From positions 360,772-424,771 of the forward strand of contig NZ_JAAFKD010000002.1 of the NCBI RefSeq assembly GCF_013299165.1: DNA of 64,000 nt, written 5' to 3'. Positions within the stretch are counted from its first letter, which is position 1. The number at the start of each line of letters is the position of its first letter. This stretch comes from Microcoleus sp. bin38.metabat.b11b12b14.051. Its GTDB lineage: Bacteria; Cyanobacteriota; Cyanobacteriia; Cyanobacteriales; Microcoleaceae. The position numbers and the translations under genes were made by a program. Below, piece after piece: positions 52,036 through 60,560 of this stretch. The notes beneath the pieces are model-generated. The model was not told where the DNA came from. It did not search any database and saw only the letters and a program-made list of their open reading frames with translations.

Positions 52036-52803
52036 ATGAATAGGGTAGAAGGGAAAGTTGCGGTTGTCACAGGTGGGGCTTCGGGAATTGGTAGGGCGAC
52101 TTGTCTGCTACTGGCGAGAGAAGGAGCCTGTGTTGCGGTAACAGATATAGCAGAGAAGGAAGGCAGAGATTTGGTAGCAGAGATTACCGAAAAAGGAGGA
52201 CAGGCAGAATACTGGGATCTAAATGTTACAAAAGAAGCGATCGTTAAACAGGTGGTGTCTGAAGTCCGAGAAAAGTGGGGCAAAATTGACATTTTAGTGA
52301 ACAATGCAGGCATTGTGGGCATCAATAAACCCACTCACGAAATCGCAGAAGATGAATGGAATGCGTTGATGGTAATAAACGTAAATGGTGTTTTCCTCTG
52401 TACTAAACACGTTTTGATTTCCATGCTAGAAACGGGAGGTGGCAGCATTATTAATTTGTCTTCTGTTTACGGATTGGTTGGCGGCCCCGATATGCCTCCT
52501 TATCATGCCTCAAAGGGAGCAGTGCGGTTGATGACTAAAACAGATGCGCTATTGTATGCTAAAAATAACATTCGGGTTAATTCAGTTCATCCGGCATTTA
52601 TCTGGACACCGCTGGTAGAGAAGTTGTTGGCCGAACAAGGCGATGTGACAGAAGGACGGAAAATGCTTGATAGCTTGCATCCCGTGGGGCATATGGGTGA
52701 ACCTGATGATGTTGCCTACGGTATTCTTTATCTGGCATCGGATGAATCTAAGTTTGTTACTGGTTCAGAATTGGTAATTGATGGGGGCTATACCGCTCAT
52801 TAA
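52036..52803 (+). CDS. Short-chain dehydrogenase/reductase (SDR) oxidoreductase
   Basis: The 255-residue protein starts at the ATG at 52036 with GGAAGAGG upstream; a longer frame from 51934 has no signal. It has the classical SDR layout: cofactor motif VVTGGASGIGRATC, LVNNAGIVGINKP, catalytic serine in NLSSVYG, and Y156-HAS-K160 in the active site. The C-terminus (SELVIDGGYTAH) is typical of 3-oxoacyl-reductase-like SDRs. Substrate is unknown. The aspartate after the second beta strand (VAVTDIAEKE) suggests NAD(H). Confidence 0.92.
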   Translation: MNRVEGKVAVVTGGASGIGRATCLLLAREGACVAVTDIAEKEGRDLVAEITEKGGQAEYWDLNVTKEAIVKQVVSEVREKWGKIDILVNNAGIVGINKPTHEIAEDEWNALMVINVNGVFLCTKHVLISMLETGGGSIINLSSVYGLVGGPDMPPYHASKGAVRLMTKTDALLYAKNNIRVNSVHPAFIWTPLVEKLLAEQGDVTEGRKMLDSLHPVGHMGEPDDVAYGILYLASDESKFVTGSELVIDGGYTAH

Positions 52804-52805
52804 TA

Positions 52806-52971
52806 GTTGACTGTTGACTGTTGACTGTTGACTGTTGACTGTTGATAGTTGACTGTTGACTGTTGACTGTTGACTGTTGACTGTTGATAGTTGATAGTTG
52901 ACAGTTGATAGTTGACTGTTGACTGTTGACTGTTGATAGTTGACAGTTGATAGTTGACAGTTGACAGTTGA
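52806..52971. repeat. Heptamer array GTTGACT / GTTGATA
   Basis: About 24 head-to-tail copies of a 7-bp unit, GTTGACT with variants GTTGATA and GTTGACA, follow directly after the SDR stop codon. The right end abuts a family C element at 52972. Confidence 0.9.
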
Positions 52972-53107
52972 TATAGCAGTTCTCAAAAAGATGACGCAAA
53001 AGACCGACTCGATCTCTCAATTCCTCAATCCTTACCCTCCAAGCGAAGTCGCAGGCGGGCTAATCTAAAATCTAAACGAGTGCCTCATCTTTTTGAGAAA
53101 GGCTATA
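52972..53107. repeat. Family C inverted-repeat element 5
   Basis: The left end is TATAGCAGTTCTCAAAAAGA and the right end TCTTTTTGAGAAAGGCTATA, a good inverted pair. The core contains GATCTCTCAATTCCTCAATC and TAATCTAAAATCTAAAC. It is joined directly to the heptamer array. Confidence 0.75.
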
Positions 53108-53149
53108 GTTGACAGAAGAGCTCGATCGCGAAATAGAAGAGTTGCACAG

Positions 53150-53245
53150 TACGGAAATCAAACCGTTTATGCTATGAGTTCTCGCCTTTATTCATGAGGT
53201 TATTTATGTCCTCGCCGCTGTGGCGATTGCTATACAACTGCACCT
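53150..53245. repeat. Family H repeat, copy 2 (inverted relative to 19178)
   Basis: The plus strand contains GAAATCAAACCGTTTATGCT and TCATGAGGTTATTTATGTCC with CGCTGTGGCGATTGCTATA. The matching sequence at 19178-19262 is on the other strand. Translated, IHEVIYVLAAVAIAI is shared, with a stop codon before it. The rest of the gap to 53440 shows no gene. Confidence 0.65.
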
Positions 53246-53439
53246 GTTCCTCAACTTTGTTCTTTGGACTTAGAAGTGAGACATCGCGGAAGCATCTCAT
53301 TTTCGCAAAAAGCATTTTTTTACAGTGCGAGCACTTCCAGAACTCGCACTACAAATGCAAAACCGAGATGCTCCCGACATCGCCGCGCCAGATAGCATTG
53401 AGCGCACAGCGCGCACCCTGCTTTTAGTGCTGTGAATTT

Positions 53440-54522
53440 TTAGGCGATCGTGATTTCGGGCGACAAGTAAACGTCTTGAATGGCGTGGAACAATTTTACG
53501 CCTTCTTCAAAGGGACGCTGAAAGGTTTTGCGGCCGGAAATTAAGCCGCAGCCACCTGCGCGTTTGTTGATGACTGCGGTGCGAATTGCTTCGGCAAAAT
53601 CAGTTTTCCCTGAAGCACCGCCGGAGTTGATTAAACCCATCCTTCCTGCATAACAGTTGAGGACTTGATAGCGGGTGAGATCGATCGGGTGATCGGTTGT
53701 CAAATCTGAATACACGCGGCTGTCGGTTTTGCCGTAACTGTGACCGCTGGCTTTCGCAACTGCTGCGTACCCGTTGTTAAATTCGGGCAATTTCTGCTTG
53801 ATGATGTCGGCTTGAATTGTTACTCCTAAGTGATTTGCTTGACCAGTTAAGTCAGCGGCAAGGTGATAATCTTTGTCTTGTTTGAAGATATCGTTGCGGA
53901 GGTAGCACCACAAAATTGTTGCCATTCCGTACTCGTGAGCGTGGGCAAAAGCTTGACTGACTTCTTGGATTTGTCGCGTCGATTCTGGGGAACCAAAGTA
54001 AATTGTTGCTCCGACTGCAACGGCTCCCAAATTCCAAGCTTGTTCGACGGAAGCAAACATTATTTGGTCGGATTGATTGGGATAAGTTAGCAGTTCGTTG
54101 TGATTTAGTTTGAGAATGAAAGGGATTTTGTGCGCGTATTTTCGGGAGACGCTGCCCAAAACTCCGAGGGTTGTCGCGACAGCGTTGCAGCCCGCAGAGA
54201 TTGCGAGTCTGATGATGTTTTCACTGTCAAAATAGATGGGATTTGGTGCAAAAGATGCGGCTGCGGAGTGTTCGATTCCTTGGTCTACTGGCAGGATGGA
54301 TAAATAGCCGGTATTTGCCAAGCGTCCGCTAGAATAGAGTTGCTGGAGCGATCGCAAAACTTGAGGAGAGCGATCGGTTTGAGCGAAAATGCGATCGACC
54401 CAATCCGGGCCCGGCAGGTGCAACAAGTCTTTAGAAACTTTGGCTTGATGGGTGAGCAAGTCTTCGGCTTCGTCACCTAACCAAGATGCGATCGAACTGG
54501 GAACTGATAGTGTAGCTGTCAT
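53440..54522 (-). CDS. Class I fructose-bisphosphate aldolase (DhnA type)
   Basis: The 360-residue protein starts at the ATG at 54522 ([20 protein letters not shown]); the ORF opens 36 codons earlier without family resemblance. It is the DeoC/DhnA-type aldolase, with [20 protein letters not shown] as the signature, [20 protein letters not shown] and [20 protein letters not shown]. This class uses a Schiff-base lysine and splits fructose-1,6-bisphosphate in glycolysis and the Calvin cycle. Cyanobacteria commonly carry it besides a class II enzyme. Conservation is strong along the entire length. Confidence 0.9.
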   Translation of the reverse strand: MTATLSVPSSIASWLGDEAEDLLTHQAKVSKDLLHLPGPDWVDRIFAQTDRSPQVLRSLQQLYSSGRLANTGYLSILPVDQGIEHSAAASFAPNPIYFDSENIIRLAISAGCNAVATTLGVLGSVSRKYAHKIPFILKLNHNELLTYPNQSDQIMFASVEQAWNLGAVAVGATIYFGSPESTRQIQEVSQAFAHAHEYGMATILWCYLRNDIFKQDKDYHLAADLTGQANHLGVTIQADIIKQKLPEFNNGYAAVAKASGHSYGKTDSRVYSDLTTDHPIDLTRYQVLNCYAGRMGLINSGGASGKTDFAEAIRTAVINKRAGGCGLISGRKTFQRPFEEGVKLFHAIQDVYLSPEITIA

Positions 54523-54749
54523 GCAGATTTCCCTCTGAATTTCAATTGCAGGCTGATGATTGCAGACATTAGCCTTGCTGATATTGTAGCTAAAAAATCT
54601 TTTTTTCCATCCCGGCAACGATCGCCCCAATTTTCAACAAGATTAGCGACAACAGCAACTGGGACGCGCTACTCTGTAATTATGCTGGCAGTTCAGCTTT
54701 CCTCGCCACTGCTAGCGATCGCCGATCGACTCACAACTCCTCAATCACA

Positions 54750-57368
54750 ATGTCACACACCTACTTTGATGCTGAAAACAGCCACAAATCCTTCGAGATG
54801 CCCGGTGCTAGACCCCACTACAACCCCGATCGCCCCGGACAAGTAGAGCATATTTTCCTCGATTTAGTGCTGGATATTCCCAAACAAAGTTTTCGCGGCA
54901 CTTGCAGCATCCGCATAAATCCTGTCCGCAGCGGTATTGACAAATTAACCTTAGATGCTGTCAACCTGAATATTAAATCAGTAAAAGTCGGCGACACCGA
55001 GCAAAGTTTCGACAGCGACGGCGAAGTGCTGCAAATTCAACTGCACGAACCAACAGTAGCTTACGAACCAATTACAATTGCGATCGCCTACTCGGTAGAA
55101 AAACCCCAGCGCGGTCTCTATTTCGTCGGCCCAGACAAACACTATCCAGACAAACCAACCCAAGTTTGGACTCAAGGTGAAGACGAAGATTCCCGCTTCT
55201 GGTTTCCCTGTTTCGACTATCCCGGACAGTTGGCAACTTCCGAAATTCGAGTGCAAGTTCCCCGACAACTTTTTGCAATATCTAACGGTGAATTAATTAG
55301 CACAAAAAATGACGGCGATGATAAGATTTATCACTGGTCGCAAACTCAAGTTCACCCGACATATTTAATGACATTAGCAGTCGGAGATTTTGCAGAAATC
55401 AAAGACGAATGGAACGGCAAACCAGTTAATTATTACGTCGAAAAAGGTCGCGAAGCAGACGGTAAGCGCAGCATGGGCAAAACGCCTCAAATGATTGAGT
55501 TCTTCTCAAAAGCATTTGGCTATCCTTACCCTTTTCCTAAATACGCTCAAGTTTGTGTCGATGATTTCATCTTCGGCGGGATGGAAAATACTTCGACAAC
55601 TTTGCTAACAGATAGGTGCTTGTTAGATGAACGCGCCAGCCTTGACAATCGCGGTACTGAAAGTTTAGTCGCCCACGAATTAGCTCACCAGTGGTTCGGC
55701 GATTTAGTAGTAATTAAACATTGGTCTCATGCTTGGATCAAAGAAGGCATGGCTTCCTATTGTGAGGTGCTGTGGACTGACAAAGAATACGGCAAAGAAG
55801 ATGCGGCTTATTATATGTTAGGTGAAGCCCGCAATTATTTAGCTGAAGACAGTTCTCGCTACCGCCGCCCGATGGTTACTCACGTTTACCGCGAAGCGAT
55901 CGAATTGTACGATCGCCATTTGTACGAAAAAGGCGCTTGCGTTTATCACATGATTCGCGCGGAGTTGGGCGACGAACTATTTTACAAAGCAATTCACACT
56001 TTTGTGCGCGATAACGCTCACCAAACTGTGGAAACGATCGATTTGCTCAGGGCGATCGAAAAAGCCACTGGTCGCAATCTGACGTTTTTGTTTGACCAAT
56101 ACGTTTATCGCGGCGGTCATCCAGATTACAAAGTTGCTTATTCCTGGGACGGCGATAGCAAATTAGCCAAAGTTACTGTTACCCAAACTCAGGTAAAAGA
56201 CAGCAAAAATGGGAACGGTAATAGCAAAGATGTCTTTGACCTCAGAATTCCGATCGGCTTCGGGTACAAGCCGGAAAAAGATGCAGATGATGACAGTTCT
56301 GCGAACCTAAAAACTTTCACAGTCCGAGTCCACGAACGCGAGCAAAGTTTCTATTTCCCCCTCGAAGAGAAGCCTGCATTTATCAGTTTTGATGTTGGCA
56401 ATAAATACTTAAAAACAGTTGTTTTAGAGTATGGAGTTGCCGAACTAAAAGCTCAGTTGCAGTTCGATCCAGACCCGGTTTCCCGGATTTATGCCGCCCA
56501 AGCTTTGGCGAAAAAGGGAGGACTAGAAGCGGTAAATACGCTGTCAGAAGTTCTCAATAAAGAGTCGTTTTGGGCGGTGCGCGCAGAAGTTGCGAGTCAG
56601 TTAGTTGAGATTAAACTCGATCAAGCTTTTGACGGTTTAGTAGTTGGTTTGAAGGATAAAGATGCTAGGGTGCGCCGCGCGGTGGTGAATGCGCTGGGTA
56701 AAATCAAGACTCACGAGACTTATAAGGCGCTGAGGGCGATCGTTGAAAAAGGCGACGCCAGCTATTATGTAGAAGCGGCCGCAGCGAGTGCTATGGGCTC
56801 GATCGCAGGGGCTAACCCGGATGAAAAACCGACGGACGAACAGGTACTAAAAGAGTTAAAGTTGGTACTGAAAGAGCGTCAGGGCTGGAATGAGGTTGTG
56901 CGATCGGGTGCGATCTCCGGTTTGGCGCAAATGAAAACTTCGGAAGATGCGCTAAACCTGATTTTGAAATACACAGCCGTCGGTACTCCGCAAGCTTTGC
57001 GCTTGTCTGCAATTCGCTCTTTGGGGACAATTTCGACAGGTCAAACTAAGCTTAATTTAGAACGAATTTTGCAGCGACTCGCGGAACTTGCTAAAGAGAC
57101 GTTTTTCTTGACTCAAGTATCTGTAGTTGTGGGTTTAGGACAGATGGAAACTCGCAAAGCTATTCGCATTTTGCGTTCTTTAGCTGACCAAACTCCCGAC
57201 GGCCGCGTCCGTATGATGGCTGATGAAGCGGTGCAAAGAGTGCAGAAAAATGCTGGTTCTGATGCAGCGGTGAAGCAGTTGCGGGAAGAGTTAGATCAGG
57301 TGAAAAAGGAGAATCTAGATTTGAAGAGTCGGATGGAAAATCTGGAGGCTAAGTCGAAGAAAGATTAG
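54750..57368 (+). CDS. M1 family aminopeptidase with C-terminal HEAT repeats
   Basis: The 872-residue protein has the M1 order: the N-terminal beta domain, the GMENTSTT (GAMEN-like) substrate site, the zinc motif VAHELAHQWFGDLV (H309, E310, H313) and the third ligand E332 in KEGMASYCE. Residues from about 560 to 845 form alpha-helical HEAT repeats: RIYAAQALAKKGGLEAVNTL, VRAEVASQLVEIKLDQAFDG, VRRAVVNALGKIKTHETYKA and LRLSAIRSLGTISTGQTKLN. The last 30 residues are a coiled coil. M1 enzymes remove N-terminal residues. No signal peptide is seen. Confidence 0.93.
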   Translation: MSHTYFDAENSHKSFEMPGARPHYNPDRPGQVEHIFLDLVLDIPKQSFRGTCSIRINPVRSGIDKLTLDAVNLNIKSVKVGDTEQSFDSDGEVLQIQLHEPTVAYEPITIAIAYSVEKPQRGLYFVGPDKHYPDKPTQVWTQGEDEDSRFWFPCFDYPGQLATSEIRVQVPRQLFAISNGELISTKNDGDDKIYHWSQTQVHPTYLMTLAVGDFAEIKDEWNGKPVNYYVEKGREADGKRSMGKTPQMIEFFSKAFGYPYPFPKYAQVCVDDFIFGGMENTSTTLLTDRCLLDERASLDNRGTESLVAHELAHQWFGDLVVIKHWSHAWIKEGMASYCEVLWTDKEYGKEDAAYYMLGEARNYLAEDSSRYRRPMVTHVYREAIELYDRHLYEKGACVYHMIRAELGDELFYKAIHTFVRDNAHQTVETIDLLRAIEKATGRNLTFLFDQYVYRGGHPDYKVAYSWDGDSKLAKVTVTQTQVKDSKNGNGNSKDVFDLRIPIGFGYKPEKDADDDSSANLKTFTVRVHEREQSFYFPLEEKPAFISFDVGNKYLKTVVLEYGVAELKAQLQFDPDPVSRIYAAQALAKKGGLEAVNTLSEVLNKESFWAVRAEVASQLVEIKLDQAFDGLVVGLKDKDARVRRAVVNALGKIKTHETYKALRAIVEKGDASYYVEAAAASAMGSIAGANPDEKPTDEQVLKELKLVLKERQGWNEVVRSGAISGLAQMKTSEDALNLILKYTAVGTPQALRLSAIRSLGTISTGQTKLNLERILQRLAELAKETFFLTQVSVVVGLGQMETRKAIRILRSLADQTPDGRVRMMADEAVQRVQKNAGSDAAVKQLREELDQVKKENLDLKSRMENLEAKSKKD

Positions 57369-57383
57369 GCTTTTTGATAGCGG

Positions 57384-57407
57384 TAAGGTGCGCTGCGGTG
57401 CACCTTG
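57384..57407 (+). terminator. Hairpin after the M1 aminopeptidase gene
   Basis: AAGGTGC and GCACCTT pair around a small loop 15 bp after the stop codon, without a T-run. A similar GTAAGGTGC...ACCTTAC stem lies in the cpc operon at 37553. Confidence 0.4.
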
Positions 57408-57578
57408 CATAATAACTAGCATTGAGGAGGCGATCGCAAATGTCGAACCTGGGACGGCTATCATCATCTTTACTATATATCAAAGAGTTACAACAATTCT
57501 AGCATTAGGTATCCTGGGAGACAGTTCGCCCGGTCAATAGTAGCTATCAACTTTGTTGATGAATTTGGCAAAAGTCTC

Positions 57579-57701
57579 GGGTGCATCTCAATGAAGGCAA
57601 ATATGTTTGTAGGGGCGAAGCATGACCGCAGTCAATATGGGATTATAACTAATAACTTATATGCGGTCATGCTTCGCCCTCTTCAAAAGTGAGATGCACC
57701 C
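57579..57701. mobile_element. 123-bp MITE-like element with 12-bp inverted ends and 8-bp target duplication
   Basis: The ends GGGTGCATCTCA (57579-57590) and TGAGATGCACCC (57690-57701) are perfect inverted repeats. Direct repeats AAAGTCTC flank it at 57571-57578 and 57702-57709. Inside is a second inverted pair, GGGCGAAGCATGACCGCA and its complement near 57656-57679. No transposase is encoded. Removing the element plus one duplication joins the flanking frames as FVDEFGK-SLETPLFVLG, so it disrupted a gene. Confidence 0.85.
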
Positions 57702-58009
57702 AAAGTCTCGAAACGCCCTTATTTGTGTTAGGTGTGGTTAAAGTCGCGGTTTGCGATCGCCCTGTTATTAAAATAATCTTATTTTTTAGCTGTCTTGCAT
57801 TGAAGTTTGGTATTTTAAGCACAGGCAAAATCCTAAATATTTCTATTTCTGACTTAGTTATTGTCTCGGCTGAGAAATGGCAGATAGAAATTAAGCAATC
57901 ATACTCAATAAATAAACCTGGATTTTATTCTGAGGAAATGACTACCAGCTACTATTTTTCTGAAAATAAACTGGTTTTGCTGTACTGGCGCGTCAGTTCT
58001 AATAGATAA
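57702..58009 (+). pseudogene. Unknown protein-coding remnant interrupted by the MITE
   Basis: The frame SLETPLFVLGVVKVAVCD continues after the element for about 100 codons to the stop at 58007-58009, with a hydrophobic segment IIKLFFSC-like (IKIILFFSCLALKF) and YYFSENKLVLLYW near the end. The part before the element (IVAINFVDEFGK) is short, and earlier frames are broken. I do not recognise the family. The fragment lacks its own start codon other than a GTG created inside the element. Confidence 0.5.
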
Positions 58010-58094
58010 TCAGGGTGTATCGACATTTTTATTTTGAATCTTCAACTGTAAATCAAGTTGAAGCAGCCTTTGCACCCTAAAGATTGCATAAATC

Positions 58095-58511
58095 ATGAGT
58101 ACAAGAACTATTGTATTGGTAGAACAATCGGCTGTCATTCCCTACCGTATTCAAAACGGACAAATTGAAGTAATGGTGATTACTTCTTCAACAGGTAAGC
58201 GGTGGGTGATTCCTAAAGGGCTAATTGAACCTGACATGACTCCTCAAGATTCTGCGGCTAAGGAAGCTTGGGAAGAAGCGGGTTTGTTGGGTAAGGTGTT
58301 CCCGGATTTGCTGGGAACTTATGAGTATCAGAAGTCTGGCTATATTTGTCAGGTAGAAGTATTTTTACTACAAGTACAAACTGTTCTGGAAAATTGGCCG
58401 GAAGCTAGTTGTAGAAAGCGACAGTGGGTAAGTATTCCGAAAGCAATTAAGCGGGTTAATGAACCGGAACTTAAACAGATTCTGGCAGATTTGCCGAATC
58501 GATTCTGGTGA
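58095..58511 (+). CDS. Nudix hydrolase
   Basis: The 138-residue protein contains the Nudix box in the order G-LIEPDMTPQDSAAKEAWEEAGL, with the lysine of KEAWEE in place of the usual arginine in REUXEE; the three catalytic glutamates remain. VMVITSSTGKRWVIPKGLIE precedes it and CQVEVFLLQVQT follows. The family hydrolyses nucleoside diphosphates linked to other groups; the sub-family resembles diadenosine/diphosphoinositol polyphosphate hydrolases, but that is a guess. It starts at the ATG at 58095. Arg-to-Lys in the box is a conservative change. Confidence 0.88.
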   Translation: MSTRTIVLVEQSAVIPYRIQNGQIEVMVITSSTGKRWVIPKGLIEPDMTPQDSAAKEAWEEAGLLGKVFPDLLGTYEYQKSGYICQVEVFLLQVQTVLENWPEASCRKRQWVSIPKAIKRVNEPELKQILADLPNRFW

Positions 58512-58514
58512 TTG

Positions 58515-58680
58515 GGTTCGTAGTAAGGACTTTAGTCCTAATTAAGGTTTGTAGTGAGGACTTTAGTCCTAATTAACTCAAATATAGAGAAAGGACTGAA
58601 GTCCTCACTACAAACCTCTGAGGAAGAGTTCTAATTAACTTAAGCATAAAGAAAGGACTGAAGTCCTCACTACAAACCTA
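58515..58680. repeat. Family A copies between the Nudix and DUF4234-like genes
   Basis: There are four copies of the GTAGTGAGGACTTTAGTCC type, two in each orientation, at 58519-58540, 58544-58569, 58591-58617 and 58653-58678. The opposed copies could form a long stem and serve as terminator for both convergent genes. Confidence 0.8.
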
Positions 58681-58705
58681 GGATATCGCTATGAAAACTT
58701 TCTCC

Positions 58706-59188
58706 TTAAGCGTTAGCTGACAGGAAAGGAATGCTTTCAGCTAAATTATCCTTGACTTCAATTCCCTGTTTTCTCGCCCAAAACTGGCTGAGAAAATGAA
58801 TTTGGCGCAAACCGACAACTAGATTCAAACCAGGTACAAAAATCCACCAAACTGTTAACGGTTCTTTGAGTCCTTCTTGGCGATACAATTCGTTAACTGT
58901 GTTATAAAGTTTGAACTGCACGATGTAAATCCAAGCAATTCCTACGAATGAAAACCAACCAAACCATCCGGGAACGTCGGGATCGAATAGCCGCAAAGCT
59001 TGGGGAATGGCTACTCCTAAAACAAAGGGAAGCAAGCAAAGTGTCCCCGACCAACCTTTGCCGTTATAACTCCGCAATTCTTCTTGGATAATCCATTTGT
59101 ACCAGCCGTAATATAGCATTAAGCTGACTACTGACAATAATATTACTCGCCACAAGGAGCGGGGTTTACCTAAAGGTTTGTCGGACAT
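58706..59188 (-). CDS. DUF4234-like membrane protein
   Basis: The 160-residue protein has four hydrophobic stretches (VILLSVVSLMLYYGWYKWI, LCLLPFVLGVAIP, WFGWFSFVGIAWIYIVQF, VWWIFVPGLNLVVGL). The opening 'SLWRVILLSVVSLMLYY-W-YKW...EEL' is the usual start of the DUF4234 family of integral membrane proteins. No functional residues can be named. It is monocistronic and lies between convergent repeats and the thiO-like gene. Confidence 0.6.
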   Translation of the reverse strand: MSDKPLGKPRSLWRVILLSVVSLMLYYGWYKWIIQEELRSYNGKGWSGTLCLLPFVLGVAIPQALRLFDPDVPGWFGWFSFVGIAWIYIVQFKLYNTVNELYRQEGLKEPLTVWWIFVPGLNLVVGLRQIHFLSQFWARKQGIEVKDNLAESIPFLSANA

Positions 59189-59239
59189 TTTGAGATGTAA
59201 GATATGAATGGCTTTATTTATTGTATTAACATTTGTAAA

Positions 59240-60292
59240 TTATTGCAAAATCATCTCTCGGATCGATCGCGCGGTTGCAGGGGCCAGCAGCACACCGTTG
59301 CGGTAGTGGCCACTAGCGATGAAAACCTTGCTGTCACCGGGAAGCGTCTCGATAATTGGGGCCGGGCGTCCTTCCGGGCGCGGGCGCAATCCCGACCATT
59401 TTTTGAGGATTTCAGCTTCGGCTAAGGCGGGATAAAGTGCGATCGCCCTTGCCATCACTTCCTCCAACATATCAGTATTCGCCTGAATTTCTCCGCCACT
59501 TTCGGGAAACTCCACCGTCGCGCCTACCCAACATTCTTGATTTGCCAAAGGCACAATATGGACATCATCGCAGGTAATTACTGGCGCAAAATCTGGGTTT
59601 CCTAAAGGATGTTTCAGGCGCAAATGCAGCGCTTGTCCCAATACCGGGCGAATGTCCACCAATTGATTTAACGACGCGGTGACAGCCGCAGAACCTAGGC
59701 CAGCGGATACAATTAGTCGATCGAACTCGCCACTAGCAGCAATCGCCGATCCTTCAACTTCTACCCCAAACTCAAAAATCACCCCATTCTGTTTAGCAGC
59801 ATCCACCAAAGCCAAAGTTAGTGCGGTGGGATCGATTTGTCTGTCTTGAGGCGAATAAATTGCTGCAATTATGTTATTATTTAAATCAAGATGAGGGCAA
59901 AACTCGCGCACTCGTTCCACATTCCAAAGTTCTAATTGCCAACCTTGAGACTTGCGAGTTGCTATCAACTTTTCCCACTTAGTTAAATCTTCTCCTTCCG
60001 AACACAACATCAAAATTCCCTGTTTGTTAAACGGAATTTTTCGCCCCGTTGCTGTTTCCAATTCAGGAATCAAAGTTTCGTAATGCTGAAGGCTGGTTTC
60101 CCTCAACTGCCAATTTCTGCCCTTAGTTTTGTGACTGATAACTCCCATCAAAACGCCGAGGGCTGCACCTGTAGAACCTTGGGCGGGCCAGTGTTTGTCG
60201 AATACAGTTACTTTTAGTTCGGGGAATTTACTTAGTTCAAAGGCGATCGAAGCCCCGACAATACCACAACCAATAATTGCAATGCGAACCAT
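59240..60292 (-). CDS. FAD-dependent oxidoreductase, glycine-oxidase (ThiO)-like
   Basis: The 350-residue protein has the Rossmann FAD motif IAIIGCGIVGASIAFEL at its start and the DAO-family sequence KWSGLRPRPEGRPAPIIETL with IASGHYRNGVLLAPATARSI at its end. Together these are the pattern of glycine oxidase/ThiO, which makes iminoglycine for thiazole synthesis. In cyanobacteria ThiO is sometimes fused to ThiG, but here no ThiG domain is present. Other DAO-family roles (D-amino acid oxidation) cannot be ruled out. Confidence 0.8.
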   Translation of the reverse strand: MVRIAIIGCGIVGASIAFELSKFPELKVTVFDKHWPAQGSTGAALGVLMGVISHKTKGRNWQLRETSLQHYETLIPELETATGRKIPFNKQGILMLCSEGEDLTKWEKLIATRKSQGWQLELWNVERVREFCPHLDLNNNIIAAIYSPQDRQIDPTALTLALVDAAKQNGVIFEFGVEVEGSAIAASGEFDRLIVSAGLGSAAVTASLNQLVDIRPVLGQALHLRLKHPLGNPDFAPVITCDDVHIVPLANQECWVGATVEFPESGGEIQANTDMLEEVMARAIALYPALAEAEILKKWSGLRPRPEGRPAPIIETLPGDSKVFIASGHYRNGVLLAPATARSIREMILQ

Positions 60293-60312
60293 GCGATTTT
60301 ATATTTTATAGA

Positions 60313-60560
60313 AGAAGACGGGGCGGTTGAAACCGCTTCTATACAAACAAAACCCGCCTGCGCGGGTTGACTAACTGGCCGTAAAAATTACGTTTCACGA
60401 TATTCTGTTCAGTCCGCGGAGGCGGACTTTGTTTGTGTAGACGCGGTTTCAACCGCCGTCTGCTTTGTTTGTGTAAACGCGGTTTCAACCGCCGTCTGCA
60501 TCACGATTGTCTTCAGTCCGCGGAGGCGGACTTTGTTTGTGTAGACGCGGTTTAAACCGC
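60313..60560. repeat. Family B cluster, forward and inverted copies, reaching the psbQ stop codon
   Basis: One forward unit (GGGCGGTTGAAACCGC...AAACCCGCCTGCGCGGGTT) is followed by three inverted units with CAGTCCGCGGAGGCGGACTT, TGTTTGTGTAGACGCGGTTT and CAACCGCC. The last inverted unit supplies the final codons and the stop of psbQ at 60552. Confidence 0.85.

Noticed and set aside
51771..52334. Long minus-strand ORF of 187 residues
   Set aside because: It is antisense to the SDR gene, whose motifs are clear on the other strand.
52757..53020. Minus-strand ORF rich in QLSTVNSQQST
   Set aside because: Translation of the GTTGACT heptamer array; low complexity, not a gene.
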